From the NCBI RefSeq assembly GCF_904846285.1, contig NZ_CAJHAD010000006.1, positions 62,001-126,000 of the forward strand: a stretch of DNA of 64,000 bases, read 5' to 3'. Positions 57,893 through 64,000 of this stretch are shown here, in pieces. The DNA comes from Psychrobacter immobilis. GTDB lineage: Bacteria; Pseudomonadota; Gammaproteobacteria; Pseudomonadales; Moraxellaceae. A program made the translations under genes and the position numbers. A model generated the notes under the pieces. It was not told the DNA's origin, ran no database searches, and saw only the letters and a list, made by a program, of their open reading frames with translations. Position 1 is the first letter of the stretch, and each line of letters begins with the position of its first letter.

Positions 57893-57969
57893 GGGCCCAT
57901 AGCTCAGTTGGTTAGAGCAGAGGACTCATAATCCTTTGGTCGTAGGTTCAAGTCCTACTGGGCCCACCA
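57893..57969 (+). tRNA. tRNA-Ile2, anticodon CAU (lysidine-modified)
   Basis: A 77-base cloverleaf including the encoded CCA. The acceptor stem is GGGCCCA with TGGGCCC; D-loop AGCTCAGTTGGTTAGAGC; anticodon loop CTCATAA; T-arm GTAGGTTCAAGTCCTAC. The anticodon CAT could mean Met, but C4-G69, C5-G68 and C6-G67 are the determinants for TilS, and the layout AATCxxTTGGTCG...GGTTCAAGTCC matches E. coli tRNA-Ile2 rather than elongator tRNA-Met (GGCTACG...). It should read AUA codons after lysidine modification. Confidence 0.85.
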
Positions 57970-57975
57970 AATTTA

Positions 57976-58009
57976 AACCCTTACAGTCATCGACTTGTAA
58001 GGGTTTTTT
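57976..58009 (+). terminator. Terminator of the tRNA gene
   Basis: A perfect 10 bp stem (57976-57985 with 57996-58005), 10 nt loop and T6. Confidence 0.85.
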
Positions 58010-58045
58010 ATTGCTCAAATTTTAGCAAAGCATAGTGTGGAGTGT

Positions 58046-59086
58046 TTAAAAGGTATATTTCGCCATAACCTCTACTTCCTGACCCGCTTGTCTCCAAGGA
58101 AGCGTCGTGTCACTACGGTCTCGCCATTCAACACCAATATCAAGATTTGGTAAATAGGTGTAGATAAGGTTAGCGCTCTTTATATCGATCGAAGTATCTG
58201 CCTCATGATCTACATTGACCTCTCCGTAACGCATATTGCCACGCAGTTTTGGTGAAAAGACATGACGATAGCCTATACTAAAGCCAGTTTGCGAAACAAG
58301 GTCACCGTTTTCAGCATCACAATTTAGGCTGACTGGCGTTAGTGCGCCCGTCGTACACACGCCAGAATAAACCCCCATGCCCTTACCTGTATAAACACTA
58401 ACATGTAGCGAGCCGTCGCTCAAGCTTAGCTTACCTGCCAATGAAACACCCAAACCCACATCCGAATCCAAATCATTGCCAACACCCGTTCCAGCTTCAC
58501 GAGCAGTAACCGCTAAAGTATAGCCAATATTGGAGATATCATCACTATAGCTTGCCACCATATCTGGCAAATCCGCCTCTTCATAAACAGGGTCTTGAGC
58601 CGTCAAACGCAGTCCCTTGTTAGCATAATGCAACGTCAAATCTGGACGAGCATAAATCCCACTACCAGCGATGGTTCCAAGACCAGTGCCCCAGAAATCA
58701 AGTTGTTCAGTCAAACGTGGAGCGACCGCAAAAAACTGACCATTCCAAGTCTTACCAACCGTCACATTATCTACCTGCAAATAAGCATGACGCAATCGCA
58801 AATTGGAGCCACCTGATGCATAGTCTCCGTAAAAGTCCCCTTCAATGAAACCTTTCAATTTTCTATTATCTACTAGCGTCGTAGTGGTGAAGTTAATGCG
58901 AGACTCACGAGCATTGCCTTCAAAATCAGACTCTCCTTTATCTGGCGAGGCAAATACGCCTTCTGCTTTAACATAGCCACCAACACTGAAGGTGGTATCG
59001 CCATTTTTGACCAGTTCTATCGCTTGCGCCTGTGTACACAGCACACCAGCAATCACTGCCAAAGATATATTTGTGAGTTTATGCAT
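58046..59086 (-). CDS. Outer-membrane porin, DcaP-like
   Basis: A 346-residue precursor with signal peptide (LTNISLAVIAGVLCTQAQA-IEL). The mature part starts with FSVGGYVKAEGVF and RESRINFTTTTLVDNRKLKGFIEGDFYGD, LRLRHAYLQVDNVTVGKTWNGQF, the pattern of the DcaP family that in Acinetobacter takes up dicarboxylic and aromatic acids. It ends in VMAKYTF. Last gene of the aromatic operon, 53 bp after the MFS gene, which suggests that it admits the operon's substrate. Confidence 0.8.
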   Translation of the reverse strand: MHKLTNISLAVIAGVLCTQAQAIELVKNGDTTFSVGGYVKAEGVFASPDKGESDFEGNARESRINFTTTTLVDNRKLKGFIEGDFYGDYASGGSNLRLRHAYLQVDNVTVGKTWNGQFFAVAPRLTEQLDFWGTGLGTIAGSGIYARPDLTLHYANKGLRLTAQDPVYEEADLPDMVASYSDDISNIGYTLAVTAREAGTGVGNDLDSDVGLGVSLAGKLSLSDGSLHVSVYTGKGMGVYSGVCTTGALTPVSLNCDAENGDLVSQTGFSIGYRHVFSPKLRGNMRYGEVNVDHEADTSIDIKSANLIYTYLPNLDIGVEWRDRSDTTLPWRQAGQEVEVMAKYTF

Positions 59087-59139
59087 GATTGTTTTATTCC
59101 CTATGGTTCTATCAATAAAGTCCGTTTTATAAGATTAAT

Positions 59140-60393
59140 TTAAGCCTTTAAAAGTAAAGCATGATCTACTTTTTCACGTCGAGCGATGTTATTTGCCAGT
59201 AATATTGCAGCCATACCAGCAATAACAATGACCGGAATACTACTGCCAATCACAAATGAAGAGTTTGAGTTATAAGAGAAAATAACACCCGCTAATAAAG
59301 GCCCTACGAATGAACCAACCCGCCCCATAGCAACAGCCACCCCAACGCCTGTACCGCGCATGTTCTTGCTATAAGCTCTCGCCGCAAGCGCATATAAAGC
59401 AGACTGACCGCCCGTGATGAAAAACCCTGAAAGACCTGAGGCTAATATAAGTCCGGTTAGGGATTTGGAGAAAGTTAAAGCAGACAGTCCGATCAAAATA
59501 CCGATATAAATCATGATGACGACAGACCTAAGCTTGATACTAGATAACAACCAACCCAAAATCAGCACGCCGCAAACGCCGCCAACTTGATAAGCGACTT
59601 GGATGTTGCTTGCGCTTTTTAGACTCAAGCCATTGTTCTGCATCAGCACGGGTAGCCAATTTAAAATAAAATACAAAACAATTAAGGTGCCTAAGAAACT
59701 TAGCCAGATTTGAATAGTGGTTGCGGTACGCCCTTCACCGAATAAGATAAATTTAAAATCCGTGTTTTCCGTCACAGCATCTTGGCTAACTTCTTTTTTG
59801 GTATACGTTTCTTTTAAGAAAATAAAGAGCAGTGGCACAAGTGCAATCGGTGTTAGTCCACCTAAGTAAAAGATGCTTTTCCACTCTCCTACACCAGTGA
59901 ATCCTCCAGCAATCAGCGCCGTGATACCCGCACCAAAGGGTACGCCTGCATACATCACGCTGACGGCAGTGGCACTCCAACGCTCGGGGACAGATTCTGA
60001 CGACATGGCAATCATCAAAGGTAGCGCCCCGCCCATACCGATGCCGGTGAGAAAACGTACGATGACTAATGAGTTAAAATCAGTGGTAAATGCCGTCATA
60101 AGTGACATAATGCCAAATAACGCGACGCTAAAGATGAGTATCTTTTTACGACCAATTTTATCTGAGAGACGTCCAGCAACGATTGCTCCTGGAAACATGC
60201 CCAAAGTGGCAGCGCTAAAAATCCAGCCCAGCTGCCCTTTACTTAAATTAAATTCCGCTTGAATAGATGATGCCACCACACCGATGGATTGAATATCGAA
60301 GCCTTCTAGAATGGCAATACAAAAACACATGAATAATGTCATATACATTACTGCAGGTTTCTTTGGCACAGCATTAGGCACAGAGATTGTCAT
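59140..60393 (-). CDS. Aromatic-acid:H+ symporter (MFS, AAHS family)
   Basis: 417 residues with 12 membrane segments. It has the family signature in helix 1 (CIAILEGFDIQSIGVVASSIQAEF), motif A GRLSDKIGRKKIL, and RFLTGIGMGGALPLMIAMSSE in helix 4. AAHS carriers (PcaK, BenK, MhpT) import aromatic acids with protons. AAGGAAGAG precedes the start. It lies between the diol dehydrogenase and the porin, and its substrate should be that of the dioxygenase or a precursor. Confidence 0.9.
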   Translation of the reverse strand: MTISVPNAVPKKPAVMYMTLFMCFCIAILEGFDIQSIGVVASSIQAEFNLSKGQLGWIFSAATLGMFPGAIVAGRLSDKIGRKKILIFSVALFGIMSLMTAFTTDFNSLVIVRFLTGIGMGGALPLMIAMSSESVPERWSATAVSVMYAGVPFGAGITALIAGGFTGVGEWKSIFYLGGLTPIALVPLLFIFLKETYTKKEVSQDAVTENTDFKFILFGEGRTATTIQIWLSFLGTLIVLYFILNWLPVLMQNNGLSLKSASNIQVAYQVGGVCGVLILGWLLSSIKLRSVVIMIYIGILIGLSALTFSKSLTGLILASGLSGFFITGGQSALYALAARAYSKNMRGTGVGVAVAMGRVGSFVGPLLAGVIFSYNSNSSFVIGSSIPVIVIAGMAAILLANNIARREKVDHALLLKA

Positions 60394-60490
60394 AGACTCT
60401 TCCTTGAGTACAAAATAAATATGAAAGTTAGGTTTGGTTATTTTTACAGCTATTGCTTATTGTCAGAATTAAAAGCACGTTTGATAAATA

Positions 60491-61270
60491 CTATTGGCCG
60501 GCAGATAATCCTCCATCACTGACTAAGATAGTGCCAGTTACATAGCGTGCACCCTTCGCGCTTGCTAACATGACATAAAGATCAGTATGTTCCTCAGGAG
60601 AGGAGACACGACCTAGAGGGATATGTTTGCCCATAGATTCTAGGCGCGCGCGATCTTTATTCATGGATTTGCCCGTTTGATTTAATGCATCCGTACCGCC
60701 GATTGGTGTATCTGTGGCGCCAGGTGCGATGCCGCAGACGCGCACATTTGGGGCAAAATCTAATGCTAACTGAGCAACAACGCCGCGTAGCGCGTATTTA
60801 GAAGCGGTATATAAAGGCCCACCACCGCCCGGACGGAAGCAAGCGTTAGAGCCTGTGGTTACAAAGCAGCCTCGCGAGTCTTCTAAAGCTGCATAGCTGG
60901 CATGAGCCGCCATCAATACGGCTCTGACATTGGTTGACATGATTTGCTCAAAACCGTCTTCTAACTCTTGCGCCGACATTTTTTGCAGCTTTTTAAAGAA
61001 ATCCCACACGCCAGCATTGGCTACCATGGCATCAAGCCCGCCCCACTTCTCAATTGCCGTATCGACAGCGGATTGGTTGGTCGCATAATCATTGACGTCA
61101 CCGACCACATAACAGAAGTTTTCATTGGTTAAAAACTTCTCTATTTGTTCAGGTTTGCGTACGACAGCAAGCACTTTAGCGCCTTCTTGCAGAAATCTGT
61201 CTACAATAGCTTTACCGATACCGCTGCCGGCGCCAGTGATAATCACTCGTCTATTCAATAGCATTTGCAT
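60491..61270 (-). CDS. cis-Dihydrodiol dehydrogenase (SDR, BphB/HcaB-like)
   Basis: 259 residues. NAD loop VIITGAGSGIGKAIVDRF, NAGVWDF, the catalytic Ser-Tyr-Lys set (TTGSNACFRPGGGGPLYTASKYAL) and VRVCGIAPGATDTPIGG. The last two blocks and the spacing resemble the dehydrogenases of biphenyl and phenylpropionate pathways. It would rearomatise the dioxygenase product to a catechol. Placement directly after the dioxygenase subunits supports this. Confidence 0.83.
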   Translation of the reverse strand: MQMLLNRRVIITGAGSGIGKAIVDRFLQEGAKVLAVVRKPEQIEKFLTNENFCYVVGDVNDYATNQSAVDTAIEKWGGLDAMVANAGVWDFFKKLQKMSAQELEDGFEQIMSTNVRAVLMAAHASYAALEDSRGCFVTTGSNACFRPGGGGPLYTASKYALRGVVAQLALDFAPNVRVCGIAPGATDTPIGGTDALNQTGKSMNKDRARLESMGKHIPLGRVSSPEEHTDLYVMLASAKGARYVTGTILVSDGGLSAGQ

Positions 61271-61309
61271 ATTATTGCCTTAAAATCACCTATTAAATTT
61301 TATAAAGCG

Positions 61310-61858
61310 CTACATAAATACGTTTAGGTTTTTGGTCAGTAACGTAGATTGTTGCAGCAGAATCAGCCGTCCAGCCAAACGATACTCATCGCCTACTTTG
61401 CGCCAGATGTCTTTACGGCGTCCCATCAAGGTAGAGTCATCACGCTCAAAGCGACTGCGGTATAAAGTAAATACACTATGGACTTCAAACTCGTCCGCTT
61501 TATCGGTATGAAAGACCTCTAAGTTTGATATCGCCGTTACCTGACGGGTTGGCGGATCTTCTGTCCAGCACATGCCACTATCATTGCGTTTTAGGCGCAT
61601 CATGATTGAATCTTTATCTTCTTCAAACAAGGATACTCTAGCTGTGGTAATTTCTGGCGTACGGTTCCTACGCAGAATGTTCTCGCGAATAGGTGCCCAG
61701 TAAATTAAATCGTCTTCCAAGTTGTCTGCCCATTTATCAAGAATCTCGTGATTTAGCAGATATATTTCATGATTGACAAACCTTTGAATATCAAAAAAAG
61801 TCTGAATATCTACATGTTTACCTTTAGCTTCAAGTGCTAATAACTGATCTCTGGTCAT
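61310..61858 (-). CDS. Ring-hydroxylating dioxygenase, beta subunit
   Basis: 182 residues of the SnoaL-like cone fold. Family landmarks are FVNHEIYLLNHEILDKWADNLEDDLIYWAPIREN, DPPTRQVTAISNLEV, VHSVFTLYRSRFERDDSTLMGRRKDIWRK and the closing AGRLILLQQSTLLTKNLNVFM. It has a structural role in an alpha3beta3 oxygenase. AGGAG lies 6 bases before the start; only 12 bp separate it from the alpha gene. Confidence 0.92.
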   Translation of the reverse strand: MTRDQLLALEAKGKHVDIQTFFDIQRFVNHEIYLLNHEILDKWADNLEDDLIYWAPIRENILRRNRTPEITTARVSLFEEDKDSIMMRLKRNDSGMCWTEDPPTRQVTAISNLEVFHTDKADEFEVHSVFTLYRSRFERDDSTLMGRRKDIWRKVGDEYRLAGRLILLQQSTLLTKNLNVFM

Positions 61859-61870
61859 GGTTAGCTCCTT

Positions 61871-63175
61871 TTAGAATTTTGACTCTGCTAGTGGAATATC
61901 AGCCCAACTGCCAGCTTCCATAAATTCGGTATAGCGTTTGAAAAACAGACGTTGGTTGGCGTCATTCAACTGACCTTTGGTAACCGTACCTGGCAAGTCA
62001 ATAGGAACCGCTTCGCCCTTCGTTGGATTCATGGCATAGCACAATTTTTGATTACGAGTGACGTATCCTGAGTTGCCAAGCGTGGCATGTTCCCAGTTTT
62101 CACCGTCGTCCATCTCCAAAATCCCACTTGGCGAAAAAGTACGCATCGCGCCCAGTCGCCACTTATCTTTTATCTCGTCCGATGCTTCGCTTGGAACTAA
62201 CGTCCAGCTATGCAGTTCTGTCTCTGTTGGTCCTTTGGGTAAAAAAGTTCTAAAGGTTAGGTAACCAGGTAAGAAAGCAAAGTTAGGGAAGATAAGTCCC
62301 GATGCCACCGAACCTAGCATTTTTCCACGTGCTACCCCTAAGCGCTTGCTAATCTCTTGCTCACGAGAGCGTAGATATTTGATGATATCTTTGTCGCCCA
62401 TGGTCGCCGCATTACCAAAGTTATTGGCTAATGAAAATTCCCAACCATGACCATTGACACTGGCTTGATAAGAATTTTCATTACTGACCATAATGCCGCC
62501 AGCCTCTTTAAGTGTTGCCTCTGCCGCACCAAGGTGCGTCCATAAAGCATGATAAATATCACCGACAAAGTTATCAGCAGGATATTTCCAATTACATTTA
62601 AGTAATGAGCGTGTCGTCCCAGGCAAAAACTCAGTGCCTTTATCGTCTACGTCCAAGATTGCATCCAAATACCAGCGGAAATCACCCAAATACTCTCCTA
62701 ACGACGGCGCTTCTTCATCAAAAGTTGCAAAGACCAAGCCTTTATAAGTTTCGACGCGAGCTCTATGCAAGCCCCAGTCTTCTTTGTTAAAGCCTTCGGT
62801 TTTGTCATACAGCTCATTTGCAGGCATACCATTGAGCTTACCGTCTAGACCAAACGCCCAGCCATGATAATTACAGACAAATGAGCGAATTTTACCTTCA
62901 CCGGCAAAGCACACTTTATTGCCGCGATGCGGACAAGCATTAAGCATGACGTTGATGCTTTTATCTTTTGCTCTCGCGACAATAACTGCATCTTCTCCGA
63001 TGTAAGTGGTGATAAAGTCGCCAAAGGATTCGACTTGTGATTCGTGGGCGACAAAATGCCAGCAGCGTGCAAAAATCTGCTTTAGCTCTTGTTGATAGAT
63101 AGCCTCATCCCAAAAAATACGTCTATCTATTAATCCATTTTCGTGATCAACCATTGACCGTATATTCATTGACAT
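61871..63175 (-). CDS. Rieske ring-hydroxylating dioxygenase, alpha subunit
   Basis: 434 residues. The Rieske ligands are Cys81/His83 (CPHRG) and Cys101/His104 (CNYHGW). The mononuclear-iron site is DNFVGDIYHALWTH: His209, His214 and bridging Asp206, with the third ligand in MDDGENWE (356/357). The motif is that of naphthalene/biphenyl/cumate-type enzymes, not of terephthalate dioxygenase. GGAG precedes the start. It should form cis-dihydrodiols from an aromatic acid. The ferredoxin and reductase are not encoded nearby. Confidence 0.9.
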   Translation of the reverse strand: MSMNIRSMVDHENGLIDRRIFWDEAIYQQELKQIFARCWHFVAHESQVESFGDFITTYIGEDAVIVARAKDKSINVMLNACPHRGNKVCFAGEGKIRSFVCNYHGWAFGLDGKLNGMPANELYDKTEGFNKEDWGLHRARVETYKGLVFATFDEEAPSLGEYLGDFRWYLDAILDVDDKGTEFLPGTTRSLLKCNWKYPADNFVGDIYHALWTHLGAAEATLKEAGGIMVSNENSYQASVNGHGWEFSLANNFGNAATMGDKDIIKYLRSREQEISKRLGVARGKMLGSVASGLIFPNFAFLPGYLTFRTFLPKGPTETELHSWTLVPSEASDEIKDKWRLGAMRTFSPSGILEMDDGENWEHATLGNSGYVTRNQKLCYAMNPTKGEAVPIDLPGTVTKGQLNDANQRLFFKRYTEFMEAGSWADIPLAESKF

Positions 63176-63230
63176 TAGTGTTTCTCCGTAATTAAAATTA
63201 AGCGATTTTAGTTTAGTAAGCGGTTATTAT

Positions 63231-64000
63231 TTAAAAATAATGGAAGTAAATACTCGATTGTCTTTCTTTGTCATACATCTTATCGATGAGTTCTGACCAA
63301 CTTTCTAATAAGGCTCGTTGATTTAAATAGCCCTTATCAGTTATTTCATTTTTTTCAATTGATGGTTGCTCAGGTATGATTGCCACCCTACCTATTCTGG
63401 TACTATTACTGAAATACACGTCGTTATATTGTTGCAATAGCTCAACGACCTGATGAACAACCGCATCCAGCTGTTGCAAATGGGCGGCATTTTGTTGCTC
63501 TTCCGTCAATTGATACTCTTTAGCCAGACGCTCAATGTTTGGCACGATAAGTAAACCAATCTCCGACTGGTTGTGTCCTGTAATAACTGCGTCTAAAAAG
63601 TAAGGTTTTAATGCCGTCACGACTCCCACTCTAATTGCATTGACATTGACCCAAGTACCAGAGCGCAGTTTGAAGTTCTCGGACGTTCTGCCATCAAATA
63701 TCAAGCCTTCAGATGGGTTGTCTGGATTGATTAATCGACCTGCATCACCCATCGAATAAAAACCGTCTGCATCAAAAGCTTCAGCCGTTGCCTTCTCATT
63801 GCGCCAATACCCTGGCGTCACATTGGGACCACGTACCGCAAGTGCCATCTTATCCTGCACCGGTGTTAATTTAATCTCGGTTCCGGGCATAGGCACACCG
63901 ATATTAACGGCGACATCAGACTCAAAGTTTAGACAGGTTGCAAAAGGTGCGGTTTCTGTAGAACCCCAGCCAGCCAAAAGCTTAGGACTGGTGCCAACCA
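63231..64000 (-). CDS. Feruloyl-CoA-synthetase-like acyl-CoA ligase, C-terminal part (runs off the right edge)
   Basis: The frame is open through base 64000; the TTG at 63977 is an internal Leu codon, since TSPKLL precedes AGWGSTETAP in frame. Landmarks are GWGSTETAPFAT, the GYWRNEKATAEAFDADGFYSMGDAGRL block, FDGRTSENFKLRSGTWVNV, and a C-terminal domain that keeps Lys in IEKNEITDKGYLNQRAL. This pattern is that of Fcs-type ligases, which activate phenylpropenoic acids. It is the most upstream gene seen of the leftward aromatic operon. The substrate is not known. Confidence 0.82.
   Translation of the reverse strand, partial: VGTSPKLLAGWGSTETAPFATCLNFESDVAVNIGVPMPGTEIKLTPVQDKMALAVRGPNVTPGYWRNEKATAEAFDADGFYSMGDAGRLINPDNPSEGLIFDGRTSENFKLRSGTWVNVNAIRVGVVTALKPYFLDAVITGHNQSEIGLLIVPNIERLAKEYQLTEEQQNAAHLQQLDAVVHQVVELLQQYNDVYFSNSTRIGRVAIIPEQPSIEKNEITDKGYLNQRALLESWSELIDKMYDKERQSSIYFHYF

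Noticed and set aside
61871-63175. Terephthalate dioxygenase, as a partner for the PETase-like enzyme
   Set aside because: The iron-site motif is FVGDIYHALWTH of the naphthalene/biphenyl class and the order of other blocks differs from TphA2; there is no evidence for a PET-degradation pathway in the window.
63231-63977. Complete gene starting at TTG 63977
   Set aside because: In-frame TSPKLL codons precede it up to the window edge and AGWGSTETAP is an internal ligase motif, so the gene is cut by the window.

Overview
The window looks like chromosomal DNA of a Psychrobacter-type gammaproteobacterium (Moraxellaceae). This is inferred from moderate GC content, a CarO-like outer-membrane protein, close protein resemblance to Acinetobacter and Moraxella families, a cold-type lipid desaturase, and a secreted hydrolase of the PETase family like those known from Antarctic Moraxella. 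No database search was run, so the genus call is an inference. Housekeeping genes (pal, pdxH, glmM, guaB, cysS, selO, maeB, cca, tRNA-Ile2) alternate with catabolic and stress-response clusters. There are two solo TnpB insertion elements and no sign of a prophage or genomic island.

Layout. 0-3.8 kb: the 5' end of pepN, then pal, a phosphopantetheinyl transferase and a CarO-like barrel. 3.8-15.1 kb: an IclR-type regulator facing a leftward valine/propionate block (mmsB, 3-hydroxyisobutyryl-CoA hydrolase, enoyl-CoA hydratase, acyl-CoA dehydrogenase, mmsA), then prpE and a fatty-acyl-CoA synthetase, each of these two with its own terminator. 15.5-18.2 kb: an MFS exporter and, divergently, a secreted PETase-type polyester hydrolase behind a strong-looking promoter. 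18.2-20.9 kb: a solo tnpB element and a metallo-beta-lactamase-like protein, bracketed by two copies of a ~115 bp dispersed repeat. 20.9-23.5 kb: a nitric-oxide module (nnrS, nsrR) with a near-consensus NsrR operator. 23.6-30.6 kb: an electrophile/aldehyde defence block (aldehyde dehydrogenase, NemR-like regulator, YqhD-like reductase, CurA-like reductase, DJ-1/PfpI protein, GST) carrying two almost identical palindromic operators. 30.7-33.3 kb: an overlapping pair of an aldonolactone-oxidase-like flavoenzyme and a D-threonine-aldolase-like PLP enzyme. 33.7-36.8 kb: an EmrB/EmrA-type efflux pair. 37-58 kb: mainly housekeeping genes, with an MscS-type channel, a lipoprotein, a desaturase and a second, unrelated tnpB element. 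58-64 kb: a leftward aromatic-acid operon (acyl-CoA ligase, Rieske dioxygenase alpha and beta, diol dehydrogenase, AAHS transporter, porin) that runs off the right edge.

How the parts work together. The valine block makes propionyl-CoA, and prpE makes the same product from propionate. The nnrS-nsrR and NemR-like blocks look like self-contained sensor-effector modules whose operators can be read in the DNA. The aromatic operon combines outer-membrane entry, inner-membrane uptake, ring dihydroxylation, rearomatisation and CoA activation, but its ferredoxin and reductase are not in view. The most striking single gene is the PETase homologue at 17.2-18.2 kb. The most puzzling unit is the flavoenzyme/PLP-enzyme pair at 30.7-33.3 kb.
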